64,000 bases of DNA from Nostoc carneum NIES-2107. GTDB taxonomy: Bacteria; Cyanobacteriota; Cyanobacteriia; Cyanobacteriales; Nostocaceae. Shown in pieces: positions 35,107 through 44,850 of this stretch; the stretch's first letter is position 1; every line of letters starts with the position of its first letter. The position numbers and the translations under genes were made by a program. Below the pieces are notes generated by a model, which saw only the letters and a program-made list of their open reading frames with translations, was not told the DNA's origin and made no database searches. The stretch covers positions 7,930,561 through 7,994,560 of the forward strand of contig AP018180.1 in assembly GCA_002368155.1 (NCBI GenBank), read 5' to 3'.

Positions 35107-36125
35107 ATGACTAGTTCAATTAACCAACAAATCTTACTCAAAAGCCGTCCGCTTGGAGAACCGAAAGAGAGCGACTTTGCCCTTGTCGAAACACCAATTC
35201 CAGAACCAGGGGAAGGTGAAGTCCTCAATCGGACGATCTACCTGTCCCTTGACCCTTATATGCGCGGTCGTATGAGCGATCGCGAGTCTTATGCTGCTCC
35301 AGTAGAACTGGGGTCTGTGATGGCCGGTGGCACAGTTAGCCAAGTGATGAAATCTAACCATCCCAATTCTCAACCGGAGATTTTGTGCTTGGTTATGACG
35401 GCTGGCAAGCCTATGGCATATCGAAAGGCGAAACTTTGCGTAAGCTTGACCCCAATCAAGCTCGCATTTCCTATGCGTTGGGCGTAATGGGAATGCCCGG
35501 AATGACGGCATATTTTGCTCTGCTTGATGTTGGGCAACCCAAAACTGGCGAAACGGTTGTTGTTTCTGCCGCCTCTGGTGCAGTCGGTTCTGTAGTGGGT
35601 CAAATTGCCAAAATCAAAGGCTGTCGGGTGGTAGGAGTCGCTGGGAGTGATGCAAAATGCAATTATGTGACGAAAGAATTAGGGTTTGATGCCTGTATTA
35701 ACCGTAAAACTCAAGAACTGAGTTCAGGCCTAAAAGCCGCTTGTCTCAACGGGGTGGATGTTTACTTTGACAATACAGCTGGCCCTATTTTAGAAGCGGT
35801 GTTGCAGCACATTAATCAAGGAGCAAGAATCCCATTGGTTGGTTTAATCTCACAGTATAATGCCGAAAATTCTCCTCCTGGCCCTAATTTAATGCCGCTG
35901 TTGGTTAAACGGGCGTTAATCAAAGGATTTCTTGTGGGTGATTACCAACATCGGCAGGCAGAGTTTGTCAAAGATGTTTCTGGGTGGTTGCAAGAAGGTA
36001 AGCTCAAGTACAAGGAAGATGTTGTACAGAAACTGGAAAACGCCCCGCACGCCTTCATAGGCTTACTACAAGGGAAAAACTTCGGCAAGCTGATTGTTCA
36101 AGTCAGCGACGATCCGACACGATAA
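35107..36125 (+). pseudogene. NADP-dependent oxidoreductase (CurA/YncB-like), frameshifted
   Basis: The first frame gives the start of a medium-chain reductase (NQQILLKSRPLGEPKESDFALVETPIPEPGEGEVLNRTIYLSLDPYMRGRM) to about 35370. The rest, GDFVLGYDGWQAYGISKG... VSAASGAVGSVVGQIAKIKGCRVVGVAGS (NADPH-binding Gly-rich loop), lies in the +1 frame to 36125. Together they make a normal 340-residue protein, so one base has been lost near 35375, or the assembly has an error there. No zinc ligands, as expected for this subfamily. Its neighbours are also decayed. Confidence 0.8.
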
Positions 36126-37162
36126 GCATACTTTTTGAATCAATTATCAATTACGTCCGCAATTGCTCTCTTCGTAGCGGTAGCGACTGTGATTTGAACG
36201 ATAATTTAGCGATTACGCCGTAAGCCTCCCACTGAAACTGTGACTTAAAGGAAAAGATTGCCGAAAATTAAAGGATAAGCTTGTCGAACCCAGAGACTAA
36301 CTAGCTTCTGTCTTTGTCATGGCGCGATAGCCGAAGGCTTAAGCGGGAGCAATGCGATTTTGTGAGTTCGGCCAAAAAAGGTGCGATCGCTAAAAATCAA
36401 ATCTAAGTGAAAAGTGCTTTTATTTACATGAAGTATATTATTTTACACAAAAATTTATCTTGATGAGATATCTCAAAAAGATTACTAGCAAGTATTTTGA
36501 CGATTATTCCTAAAAATATCTACAATCAGTAGACCTAAAAGTTCTGCGATCGCGCACAGAAAGATACCTATAAATTGATCATTGTCAAAAAAACCGTATT
36601 CTTAGATACATTTTTTGGCAAAACCCTTGAGCAAGTCTAATTTACCCTCAAACAGATGCTTGAGTTTTTACGTCAAGTAGTAGACCGCAACTATGGAGTA
36701 AAGAGCGAAGTTTGTTTGCCATCTGGGTGATTTTGGTTGATTTCCGAGATATTTAATAAGTAAAACTTATTAAATATCCACAGCAGTCAGCTTTTTTATA
36801 TTCCCTCAGAAAACGGTATCATACACTACTATTTTTTAGCGATCGCAGAACTTTTTGGTGGTCTTCTCCCAAGGGGAGACGCTACGCAAACAATTAGTGG
36901 CGGGTCTGAATCCCCCACTAATTGATTCTGACTCCTTGGCGGAGCGTCTCCGGCTCCGCTCCTGACTTCTGGCTTCTGGATTCTTCTTCAATTTTGCCAA
37001 ATTGGGATGCTCCCGTTGTTTGAAACAACGGTATTCTTTACGAAAAAGATAAGGTTCAAAGTCACGCCTCTTGTGGATGATAGCTCCCTCGCTTCCTTGA
37101 TTGAGAGCAACTCCCGCAAGTAGCGTGGTTTTTCTCCTCTGCTCTCCTGCTCCCCTGCTTTT
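36126..37162. other. Long non-coding region with one MITE-like repeat
   Basis: About 1 kb without a supported gene. It contains HIP1-like GCGATCGC/TGCGATCG words and, at about 36880-36990, a block with ACTAATTGATTCTGACTCCT and TGACTTCTGGCTTCTGGATT plus GGAGACGCTACGC that belongs to the palindromic repeat family seen at 40.9-45.2 kb. Confidence 0.5.
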
Positions 37163-38284
37163 TCACGCCTCGTTGGCTCTCTCTAGGTCGATGGATTGTG
37201 CAGCTTGACGAAACGATGCTATCGACGTCAGGCGATTGGAGGGACAATCCCACAGAATGTATTTGAAGCAATCAGGAATATCTACCATTCGCAGCCTTTT
37301 TGCATTCCTAAGCAGGTGAATATTTTGATTGTGGCAAGCTTGGAGGTTGTAATTGGGGATTCTGTCACAAAGATGATGAATGTTATGGTAGCCGATATCG
37401 GCGGAAAACCACTTTAAAACCGTGGGTAACTCCAGATAACTGCTGCCCTTAATTGCCCCTTCGAGATAGTCCCACCCTTCAGTTTTGTGGGCGTAAGAGC
37501 CATCAAAGTTGTGCTGAACAAAGAAGATGCAGATGAGGATTGCCCCAGCACAAGTTAGCGTGATTGAGTAAACGCTCACGAAAAAACCAAATCCAAGTAA
37601 ATACCCCAGAAAAATCCAGCTGCCGACTACACAAATGTTGTTGAACAACAGATGCCAAAACTCAGCCGCAGTGTACCAATTTCTAGACTTATGAGAGGAG
37701 ATGATTCGAGGTAAATCCATAAAAGGATCTTGCTGCAAGCAAGTCAGTAGATGAATGATAAAATCATATGTTCCTGAAATCAGGGCGAGTCTTGGCTTAA
37801 TTGCGACATAGAAAAAACCTCCCGGAAAGATCATCAATGGGTGCCTCAGTAGTTCATAACGCCTTTGGGCTGATGGGCTGAGGCGAGCAAACTCCTCAGT
37901 AGAGAGTAATGCACTAGGACCGCGATAGCGTTGCCAATCACCGTTGGTTTTGTGGTGATAGGCATGTCCTCTTGACCACGGATATTGAGGGATCGCGTTG
38001 ATTACCCCCAGAATAAAACCGATAATTTGATTAACCCTTTTTGAACGAAAGAGTGAATAGTGTCCGCAATCATGCATTAAAGAAAAACAACGCGATGAAA
38101 ACAGCGTCATCAAGACTATAGTAGGCACAAGCAACCAAAAACAATTAGCAGCTGCTTTGTGTGCTAAAAACCATAAAACTACATAAGGCACAACCGTATT
38201 CAGGATTTGATAAGTTGCCCGCAAGTCGCTGCTGTTCATGTAAGGAGTCAGGACAAAATCCGACTTTTTCACTGCGGTTTCCAT
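37163..38284 (-). CDS. Fatty acid desaturase (DesA/Delta-12-like)
   Basis: I choose the ATG at 38284, which follows AGGAGAAAG. The 373-residue membrane protein has three His boxes: HDCGH at 71-75, HAYHH at 107-111 and HNIHH in the C-terminal part, which bind the di-iron centre. It would insert a double bond into acyl lipids. The four hydrophobic segments around the boxes fit the acyl-lipid desaturase fold, closest to the DesA/omega-6 group. It is a single-gene unit. The last residues are encoded in a repeat-like stretch, so the native C-terminus may have been altered. Confidence 0.85.
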   Translation of the reverse strand: METAVKKSDFVLTPYMNSSDLRATYQILNTVVPYVVLWFLAHKAAANCFWLLVPTIVLMTLFSSRCFSLMHDCGHYSLFRSKRVNQIIGFILGVINAIPQYPWSRGHAYHHKTNGDWQRYRGPSALLSTEEFARLSPSAQRRYELLRHPLMIFPGGFFYVAIKPRLALISGTYDFIIHLLTCLQQDPFMDLPRIISSHKSRNWYTAAEFWHLLFNNICVVGSWIFLGYLLGFGFFVSVYSITLTCAGAILICIFFVQHNFDGSYAHKTEGWDYLEGAIKGSSYLELPTVLKWFSADIGYHNIHHLCDRIPNYNLQACHNQNIHLLRNAKRLRMVDIPDCFKYILWDCPSNRLTSIASFRQAAQSIDLERANEA

Positions 38285-38479
38285 TAAATAAAACTTTCTC
38301 CTAGCGGCTAGTGCAAAACTGAACATTGCAGATTCAATGCAGAACAATACCACAGATCCCATCCTGAAACTTCTAAACCACAACAACACTCTGCTGTTGA
38401 GCCTCCTAAAAGTGAGGACTTGAAAAACGAGATTTTAGACTGTAGCCAAGAACCAATTTGTCAAACCGCACAGCCAGAG

Positions 38480-39028
38480 CTACGCCAAATTAGGAAACCA
38501 CTCATCGTGCAATAAAGCATAAATATACTCATCCTGCCATGCGCTTTTGATGAACTGGCTTTGCCTTAAATGCCCTTCGCGCCTCATACCAAGACGTTCC
38601 ATGAGCCGAAAGGATGCTGTGTTGCGTGTGTCACAAATTGAGGTAATTCGGTGCAACTTACGATCTACAAAGGCATAGTTAAGCAATACTTGTGCAGCCT
38701 CGGTTGCATAACCATATCCCTGATAGTTAGGGTGAAGTGAACACCCAACTTCGCCTTTACTTTGTGCTCTTGGTAAAAGGTTTATGCTAACCTCGCCAAT
38801 TATTTTGGCATCGCCTATATGGTAGATTCCAAACATGATATAGCCCCCATCATCGCCGATTTCCACTATTGCTTGTCGGGTGAGAAAGCTCATTGCTTGC
38901 AATGACGTAAGTGGTTCTACTGGCGTATATTGTAAAACTTCAGCGTGAGTTTGGTACGCCAGAAAATCAAGCAAGTCTGTCTCTGCCATACGGCGTATGA
39001 TTAACCGTTTCGTTTCCACAGACTTCAT
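38480..39028 (-). CDS. GNAT N-acetyltransferase (RimJ/RimL-like)
   Basis: The ATG at 39028 has an AAAGGAAT ribosome-binding site; the longer frame is unlikely. The 182-residue protein is a complete Acetyltransf_3 domain: TKRLIIRRMAETDLLDFLAY, then the acetyl-CoA loop region GEVGCSLHPNYQGYGYATEAAQVLLNYAF and RITSICDTRNTASFRLMERLGMRREGHLRQ. It transfers an acetyl group from acetyl-CoA to an amine, possibly a protein N-terminus or small molecule. The adjacent minus-strand methyltransferase may be co-expressed, but a 90-base gap separates them. Confidence 0.85.
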   Translation of the reverse strand: MKSVETKRLIIRRMAETDLLDFLAYQTHAEVLQYTPVEPLTSLQAMSFLTRQAIVEIGDDGGYIMFGIYHIGDAKIIGEVSINLLPRAQSKGEVGCSLHPNYQGYGYATEAAQVLLNYAFVDRKLHRITSICDTRNTASFRLMERLGMRREGHLRQSQFIKSAWQDEYIYALLHDEWFPNLA

Positions 39029-39117
39029 ACTTTTATTCCTTTCGTCAAGCAGTGTGGTAAAAATCAGCATGGGGTTTTTTGTACAAACCCCAATGTCTCA
39101 TCTTTATCAACGAATTA

Positions 39118-39954
39118 TTATTTCGGCTTGCGTCCGAAGACGTAAAAGATAGTGAGATCGTTCCAAATTCCTTGTTCAGTTTGCAGTGCCTCCAAGGAAG
39201 CATCAAATTCTACTTTAGCCTGTGCCAATTGTTCAGGTGTGAGTTGCAATAAGGGATTAGGATACTGTCCGGGTACAGGAGATGAGGCATTACCTATCCA
39301 CATTCCCTTTGCTTTCTCTAAACTGATGTAACTGCCATCAAGCTCTGATTTAATTTCAATTTCTGAAAAACCTGCTTGTTGGAGCATTTTCTGGCATTTT
39401 TCAACTGTTCCAGTTGGCTTGCTAAACAACAAGGAAACGCCATACTTTTCAAGTACCCTCTGTGCTACGACCCCTTCGACAAAAGCGGTGTCTGCAAAAG
39501 CATGAAAGCCAAGTAAACCTTTTGGTTTAAGAAGCCCATACCATAGTCGCAACGCACCCACTAGATCAGACATCCAAATCAACGCAGATGAACAGAAGAT
39601 GTCATCAAAACTGTTCAATGGGAAATCCAAGGCTTCAGCGTCTGCAAGTTGGAACTCAATGTTACTCAACCCTAATGCAGCAACTTTTCGTCTAGCCTGT
39701 TCGAGCATCCCAGTCGAAATATCGACCCCAATCACTCGACCCAATGCCCCCACAATTTGAGCCGCTTCAAGTGCCACCATGCCTGTTCCAGTTGCAATAT
39801 CTAAAACCTGCTGTCCAGGACGAATATGTGCATATTCAACTAAACGGTGAGCAATGCGAGGATGCCAGTCACCGTTATCGTAAGTAGAACTCCGGCGGCT
39901 ATATAAATCTGCTATCTGCTGCTTGTATTCACTTAGTTCTACTTGGTGGCTCAC
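39118..39954 (-). CDS. Class I SAM-dependent methyltransferase (UbiE-like)
   Basis: A 278-residue methyltransferase. Motif I is VLDIATGTGMVALEAA, followed by GVDISTGMLEQARRK (motif post-I) and FQLADAEALDFPLNSFDDIFCSSALIWMSD (motif II/III). The form is typical of UbiE/COQ5 and related small-molecule methyltransferases. The substrate is unknown. It is soluble and lies 90 bases upstream of the GNAT gene on the same strand; no biosynthetic gene next to it suggests a pathway. Confidence 0.85.
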   Translation of the reverse strand: MSHQVELSEYKQQIADLYSRRSSTYDNGDWHPRIAHRLVEYAHIRPGQQVLDIATGTGMVALEAAQIVGALGRVIGVDISTGMLEQARRKVAALGLSNIEFQLADAEALDFPLNSFDDIFCSSALIWMSDLVGALRLWYGLLKPKGLLGFHAFADTAFVEGVVAQRVLEKYGVSLLFSKPTGTVEKCQKMLQQAGFSEIEIKSELDGSYISLEKAKGMWIGNASSPVPGQYPNPLLQLTPEQLAQAKVEFDASLEALQTEQGIWNDLTIFYVFGRKPK

Positions 39955-40085
39955 TGCGTTTTTCTGACTTCTTAGTGACCAACTTTGACAAATTTAGATA
40001 TATTATAGAATCTAAAACCCAATTACCGAAATGGCTGTGAGCACCCATGCTACGGCTGAATCCAATAATAGCAGCGGTATTAAGT

Positions 40086-40352
40086 ATGCCAAAGCAAGAT
40101 GCTCCTCTCACAGGAGAAGCGTTGATTAAAGAAGTCTGTCGTCGCATTCGAGTAGCTCGTAGTTATTGGGATGCTCATAGCAATACCGCTCGTCGAGGTG
40201 AGCGCGAGCGCGCCTTGGCTCTTTACAACACATTAACTAAAGAGCAAAAACAGCAGATACCGCAAGTGTTGCGGGTGTGGCTGCGTTATCGCAGTGAGAA
40301 ATATTTTGGCGCACATCGAACACCACCCAAATCGGTACGGCAATCGAAATAG
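40086..40352 (+). CDS. Small basic hypothetical protein
   Basis: I prefer the ATG at 40086 (MPKQDAPLTGEALIKEVCRRIRVARSYWD...) over the longer frame. The 88-residue protein is very basic, with RARRGERERALALYNTLTKEQKQQIPQVLRVWLRYRSEKYFG-like character (TARRGERERALALYNTL, QVLRVWLRYR). It may bind nucleic acid. I do not recognise a family. Confidence 0.5.
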   Translation: MPKQDAPLTGEALIKEVCRRIRVARSYWDAHSNTARRGERERALALYNTLTKEQKQQIPQVLRVWLRYRSEKYFGAHRTPPKSVRQSK

Positions 40353-40584
40353 ATGCTACCAGAGCGTCCGTTGTTCAATTTACGCACATCGAGTTCTGCT
40401 TGGTACACTTACGACACAACCCAAAAAATCAATGCTTTTCTAAGATGCAGACAGATGAGATTGTTCTTTTGTGATTGTGGATTGTTAATTTTCATCTAAT
40501 GCTGAATTTTTATTTCTGTCCTCCCTTTCCTGACAAAGGTAATGATGCTAAATTTCCTTTATTTACAATGCTCCAAGATAATTT

Positions 40585-40869
40585 ATGAATAAAAGTGAAT
40601 TAGTAGATGTTGTAGCAGCCAAGGCTAACATGACAAAAAAGCAAGCTGATGAAGTCCTTTGTGCTTTTTTATCAGTCGTGACCGAAGCTGTGGCTAATGG
40701 CGATAAAGTGACGCTCATAGGATTTGGCTCATTCGAGCGACGCGAGCGCTCAGAGCGTGAAGGGCGTAATCCCAAAACCAAGGAGACAATCACGATTCCA
40801 GCTACTAAAGTGCCTGCATTTTCAGCAGGCAAGCAGTTCCGCTCAAAAGTAGCATCATCTGAACCATAA
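40585..40869 (+). CDS. hup: HU-family histone-like DNA-binding protein
   Basis: A 94-residue HU/IHF-family protein: MNKSELVDVVAAKANMTKKQADEVLCAFLSVVTEAV, then the flexible DNA-bending arm GFGSFERRERSEREGRNPKTKETITIPATKVPAFSAGKQFRSKV. Length and the arm RNPKT match normal HU. It bends and compacts DNA without strong sequence preference. A plasmid copy next to small unknown genes may serve replication or silencing of the element. Confidence 0.93.
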   Translation: MNKSELVDVVAAKANMTKKQADEVLCAFLSVVTEAVANGDKVTLIGFGSFERRERSEREGRNPKTKETITIPATKVPAFSAGKQFRSKVASSEP

Positions 40870-41038
40870 AGAAGAATTCAGAAATCAGAATTTAGGAGTC
40901 AGCATTAATTAGTGGGGGATTCAGACCCACCACTAAATCAAAGATTTAATGGGGTCTTAAAACCACTTATTCATCCGCCATTCGCACAAAATTCAATTCT
41001 AAATTCTGGCTCCTGATTCCTGAATTCTATTTTGATAG
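40870..41038. repeat. Palindromic MITE-like repeat, copy 1
   Basis: Outer arms AGAATTCAGAAATCAGAATT... and its complement near 41010-41030 (CTGATTCCTGAATTCT) flank an inner TTAATTAGTGGGGGATTCAG ... ACCACTTATTCATCC core. The core recurs at 42708-42897. Confidence 0.7.
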
Positions 41039-41358
41039 ATGCATTAACTGAACTTCTGCCTATCCAATCACTGCGGCTTTGTATTGAGCATTACGATCAC
41101 AAAGCATAAACAACGCTAGGGGTGAAACCTGTGTGTTGAGCCGCAGATTTTACGCCTAGCGATTGTAATTGCGCGAGCACAAGTATAATCGCTAGCACTA
41201 CTCCACAAGCATAATTGCTTACTTCAACAGACCGAACAGATTGCCTTGTTTTCACTACTTGTTAAAGACTATTCAATCACTCACTATAGATGAGGCTTTA
41301 ACACAATTTTTAGCTACATCTGTTTTTCTGCTATCAAGCTTTTTAAACCAAGATAAAC
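41039..41358. other. Intergenic region, no gene supported
   Basis: About 320 bases. A 61-residue frame here lacks a ribosome-binding site and coding character. Nothing else was recognised. Confidence 0.4.
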
Positions 41359-41631
41359 ATGAAACCTATCAAAAAACCGGAACTACTGATGGTCAAAAAG
41401 TCTGTTGCTTCACAGCCAGCAGTTGAGGAAGTTGCTCCTACAGAGACTGTCTCTACTGATGAACCTATCATTGACCAGCAGCCAGATTTGGAAGTAGAAA
41501 GCCAATTGACAGAATATCTTCACGTCTACGCTCCAGTGCAAGATTCTCCAGTTCTCCAGTCTGTGGGTAATACTGGCTGGCAGGTTTCTGACATCTGGCG
41601 AGATTTACGTATTGATAACTTTTGTGATTGA
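41359..41631 (+). CDS. Small acidic hypothetical protein
   Basis: A 90-residue protein with a basic N-terminus and an acidic, Pro/Glu-rich middle (EEVAPTETVSTDEPIIDQQPDLEVESQLTEYLHVYAPV, partly shown). The C-terminus GNTGWQVSDIWRDLRIDNFCD looks folded. First of a plus-strand series of small unknown genes separated by MITE-like repeats. Confidence 0.45.
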   Translation: MKPIKKPELLMVKKSVASQPAVEEVAPTETVSTDEPIIDQQPDLEVESQLTEYLHVYAPVQDSPVLQSVGNTGWQVSDIWRDLRIDNFCD

Positions 41632-41963
41632 TATTTTCTCTATGGTTAGTTGCAACAACTATTGTACTTTTTTACAGTTGCAATAGTTGTCTCACATATA
41701 TACTTAATTTCTTGAGAAGGCTACACTTTTTTCGGTAGTTGGCTTTCGGTGATATATTTACTAGAATTACGCTTAATCTAAATTAAATAGATTGAAGCCC
41801 AATAGCTCGAATAGCATTTGTAATCACTTGAAAAACCAAAGATTTTTACAGTGCAATGGTTCAGCAATAAAGTTTGAGCTTTTCTACTGTTTCTTCCAGC
41901 TTGGCAATTTCATTTTTTGGCTTACGCCTGAAGAGAACTGAAGGTATTTAGAAGCAATCAACC
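41632..41963. other. Intergenic region, no gene supported
   Basis: About 330 AT-rich bases. TAGTTGCAACAACTATTG... near 41645-41685 can form a hairpin (AGTTGCAACAACTATTGT / ACAGTTGCAATAGTTGT-like), a possible terminator for the upstream small gene. No other feature. Confidence 0.4.
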
Positions 41964-42206
41964 ATGATTCAGGCAGTTAGTTTTGAACAGACATTTGTCA
42001 CCCATCTCGAAAGCTTTATGGGTAAAGCAGATAAGTTCATCAAGGTTTATTATACAGGTATAAGTGAAGAAACTCATCTAAAAGAAATAATGCTGGCAGT
42101 GAAAAATCTCGCACTTGATGCAGACTTAAAACAGCTAGAAGCTGAGTATCAGATGTGCAGCGAAAGAAAAGACTTATTAGCTGACTGCGATGATTCAGCT
42201 TGGTAG
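41964..42206 (+). CDS. Small helical hypothetical protein
   Basis: An 80-residue acidic protein, probably all helical (FEQTFVTHLESFMGKADKFIKVYYTGISEETHLKEIMLAV..., partly shown). Not recognised. Same strand and style as the neighbouring small genes. Confidence 0.45.
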   Translation: MIQAVSFEQTFVTHLESFMGKADKFIKVYYTGISEETHLKEIMLAVKNLALDADLKQLEAEYQMCSERKDLLADCDDSAW

Positions 42207-42362
42207 TAGCACGTTCCAATTGCAGGCTGAAATTCTAACCATATTAAGTTGAATTTAGTAAGTCGAAAGTCGGAATTTTTAACAGTTTTGACTTTCGATT
42301 TGCTACTTCTGAAAAGACATTGGCTTACGCCATTTGGTTAATGAAGTTTACGGAAATTCTAT

Positions 42363-42743
42363 ATGCCGTCACGCAAATCTTCTACCCCTACCCTTCAACC
42401 AATAGATGGTTCAATATTAGGGGAGTATGCCGTTAGCAACTACTCGGAGCGTGTCTACTCAAAAGTTTACTATTCTATCCGCTCTCTTTGTGGACTTGTT
42501 GCCAAACGAACGCTCAAAAAAACTTTTGATTGGGATGAATTTAAAGAACGCTTTACTACTGATTTTGGTAATGTTGAAGAAAAGCGATACACTCTAGAAC
42601 AACTTCTTGAATATGCAAATCGCAAATTTGGTAAAAGCCTGGAAGATTTGATAGTTCAAAATCAAATATCTTGGCAACGTAGACAAGAATATGCCGAGCG
42701 AATTGGAGAATCCAGAAGTCAGAATTCGGGAGTCAGCAATTAA
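42363..42743 (+). CDS. Small hypothetical protein whose end lies in a MITE-like repeat
   Basis: A 126-residue protein with ESERVYSKVYYSIRSLCGLVAKRTLKKTFDWDEF-like sequence (YSKVYYSIRSLC, FDWDEFKERF) and a DLIVQNQISWQRRQEYAERIGE helix. The final residues (SRSQNSGVSN) and stop codon are supplied by the left arm of the MITE-like repeat at 42708-42897, so the native C-terminus was replaced. Function unknown. Confidence 0.5.
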   Translation: MPSRKSSTPTLQPIDGSILGEYAVSNYSERVYSKVYYSIRSLCGLVAKRTLKKTFDWDEFKERFTTDFGNVEEKRYTLEQLLEYANRKFGKSLEDLIVQNQISWQRRQEYAERIGESRSQNSGVSN

Positions 42744-42897
42744 TTAGTGGAAGATTCAAACCCGCCAATAATGGTAGACGGCTAAACTGAAAATTTAGTG
42801 ATTGTCTTAAACCCACTTATTCATTCACAGTTGGCGCATAATTCCATTGGATAATTCTGACTCCTGACGAATGTATTCTGTTTTGATAAATAGTAGC
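42708..42897. repeat. Palindromic MITE-like repeat, copy 2
   Basis: Shares with copy 1 the order AGTCAGAATT, GGAGTCAGCA, TTAATTAGTGG..GATTCA, AACCCACTTATTCAT, and a closing AATTCTGACTCCTGA and TTCTGTTTTGATA. It overlaps the end of the upstream CDS. Confidence 0.7.
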
Positions 42898-43067
42898 AAT
42901 TTTCAAATCCTCCAGTAGTTAATCATGCTGGAGGATTTTTAGTAAAAGCGATTTATCTCCTCAAATCAACGCTTTTAATCAGTAGACTTTTGTGGTTATC
43001 TGTCTACGGAATTACTCGCTTCACAACTTGCAAACTCATCAATATTCAACTATCTGCTGTTACCAAT

Positions 43068-43799
43068 ATGCTACAGAACAGCTATATTGTTTGGTCAGGA
43101 GCTTCTCTAATTGACGGTTCTGCGATCGCCCTGATTTTAACTGGATTTGTTAACCCTACATCCAATCGCAAGACTGGAAGATTGATTCAATCTTGGATTT
43201 TGCAGCAAGAATTTGTGCCGACGGAAGCAGCAAAAAATGGTTTAGACCAAGGTATTTGTGGGAACTGTCCCTTGAAATTAAGTCAAAGCGGTAGCTGCTA
43301 CGTTAATTTGTTGCCTATCAACAATATTTACCGCAAGTATAAAACCGGAACTTATCCGAAACTGGGTACAAATGAAATAGAAGTTTTGAAACGATATCGC
43401 TATCCGGTGAGAATTGGCTCTTATGGAGACCCAACAGCAGTACCAATAGAGGTGTGGGAGCCAATCATTTTAGCCTCTAAAAAATACACGGGTTACACGC
43501 ACCAGTGGCAAGTTTGTGATCGCCGTTGGCAGAAATATTTAATGGCTTCTGTGCAAAGTAAAGCTGAAGCGGAATTAGTACAAATGCAGGGTTGGAGGAC
43601 TTTCAGAATCATCGCTCCTGATGCTCCTTTGAGCCAAGGCGAAGTTCTGTGCCGCCATACTGAAGATGACAGAATTCAATGCGAAACCTGCTTATTATGC
43701 AACGGTGCATCCTCAAAACCGAATGTAGCCGATCCCGTTCACGGTTTAAATTGGAAAGTCTCGAATTTTCTCAAATACACCGAATCAGTATCAATTTAA
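43068..43799 (+). CDS. Cys-rich phage-type protein (DUF7227-like)
   Basis: From the ATG at 43068 the 243-residue protein reads SYIVWSGASLIDGSAIALILTGFVNPTSNRKTGRLIQSWIL..., CGNCPLKLSQSGSCYVNL and a later CRHTEDDRIQCETCLLCNG. The order (W-G-S-L-D-G; NKTGxMIQ; CGxCP...CY) matches a protein family of unknown function found in many phages. The Cys residues probably bind zinc or an iron-sulfur cluster. It suggests phage-derived genes on this element. Confidence 0.65.
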   Translation: MLQNSYIVWSGASLIDGSAIALILTGFVNPTSNRKTGRLIQSWILQQEFVPTEAAKNGLDQGICGNCPLKLSQSGSCYVNLLPINNIYRKYKTGTYPKLGTNEIEVLKRYRYPVRIGSYGDPTAVPIEVWEPIILASKKYTGYTHQWQVCDRRWQKYLMASVQSKAEAELVQMQGWRTFRIIAPDAPLSQGEVLCRHTEDDRIQCETCLLCNGASSKPNVADPVHGLNWKVSNFLKYTESVSI

Positions 43800-43837
43800 T
43801 TGCAGGAACTTTTATCTATTTTCTCAAAATTATCAGA

Positions 43838-43975
43838 TTCAGAATTCAGAACACAGGAGCCAGGAGTCAGGAGAGTTAAAGAATTAGGAAAACATAAGTT
43901 ACGAAATATACTGTACTCATTCTTAATTCTGACTTCTTACTCCTGAATGCTGAATCCTTACGGCAAGAGAATTTA
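43838..43975. repeat. Palindromic repeat related to the MITE family, copy 3
   Basis: ATTCAGAATTCAGAACACAGG / GGAGTCAGGA on the left is mirrored by TTAATTCTGACTTCTTACTC and GAATGCTGAATCC on the right. The middle differs from copies 1 and 2 but matches the copy at 45108-45245 (GTTAAAGAATTAGGAAAA / GTTAAAGAATGAGGAAAA). Confidence 0.6.
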
Positions 43976-43998
43976 GAACAGAATGTACGGCACTACCG

Positions 43999-44286
43999 AT
44001 GGCAGAAGTATTAGCAGAACCACAATTTCAAATATTCACTCACATAAAAACGGGAGCAAAAGTAGGAAGAATTTATTTTCCGGCTTTGTTTCTGACTGAG
44101 TTTCACGCAACTGTATACCAATGGTTGCAAAGGCAAGAAATTATTTTCGATGAAAAAGACATCAAACAATATGCTGATGGCTCATTTCGACTTTATTTTA
44201 GAAGTACTAATTCGCTAGAAACAGAATATTTCCGATTAGTAAAACCTCTCACTGTTCACGGGTCAAAAACATCAGGGTTATTTTGA
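43999..44286 (+). CDS. Small hypothetical protein, 95 residues
   Basis: A small mixed alpha/beta protein (FQIFTHIKTGAKVGRIYFPALFLTEFHATVYQWLQRQEIIF, partly shown). Its end overlaps the next frame by four bases. Not recognised. Confidence 0.45.
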   Translation: MAEVLAEPQFQIFTHIKTGAKVGRIYFPALFLTEFHATVYQWLQRQEIIFDEKDIKQYADGSFRLYFRSTNSLETEYFRLVKPLTVHGSKTSGLF

Positions 44287-44375
44287 AAAAAACTTTCCTG
44301 ATTAAACCTCGGTATAAACAACGAAATAGGCTGCTACGCAAATTCAGTAAACTCCAAAGCCAGGAGAAATATTCC

Positions 44376-44639
44376 ATGCAATCAAACTATCAAAGCTTTC
44401 TATGTGATGCTAATGGCCAAGTTTTAACTATTCATAATTTTCAGACCAATTCCCCAGTCAAACCAGAACGAGAAAAAATAAAGCATACCCTGATTGGCTC
44501 CAGTAAAGCTGTAATGGCAACAATTCGTGTTTTACATCAACTTGGTTATGCAGATATAGGTGATTGGAGTCCGTTGTTACCAACGAACAATTCTGGAGAA
44601 TTTATGAGCATTTTAATCCGCACTATCATCGTGCAGTAG
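44376..44639 (+). CDS. Small hypothetical protein, 87 residues
   Basis: The ATG at 44376 has an AGGAGAAAT ribosome-binding site and is preferred to an upstream TTG. The product (MQSNYQSFLCDANGQVLTI... IRVLHQLGYADIGDWSPLL) is not recognised. Confidence 0.45.
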   Translation: MQSNYQSFLCDANGQVLTIHNFQTNSPVKPEREKIKHTLIGSSKAVMATIRVLHQLGYADIGDWSPLLPTNNSGEFMSILIRTIIVQ

Positions 44640-44641
44640 TT

Positions 44642-44850
44642 ATCGGGAAAGGCAGAAGGCAGGAGGCAGGAGGCAGAAGGGAATTCTGACTCGTGTCCTC
44701 TGCCCGTGACCGTACCCCTGCGGGGAAGCAAGCTACGCGCAGCGTCTCTGAAAGAGAAGATTTAGTGGTCTACCATTATTGGAGGGTCTGAATCCCCCAC
44801 TAGTTGATTCTGACGGATGTATGCTGACGGATGTATTCTTCTTCAATTAA
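44642..44850. repeat. Interspersed repeat cluster
   Basis: Contains GGCAGGAGGCAGGAGGCAGA tandem units, the CAAGCTACGCGCAGCGTCTC element, and a MITE-family segment with TCTGAATCCCCCACTAGTTG and ACGGATGTATTCTTCTTCAA. The last is shared with about 36900-36990. Confidence 0.6.
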
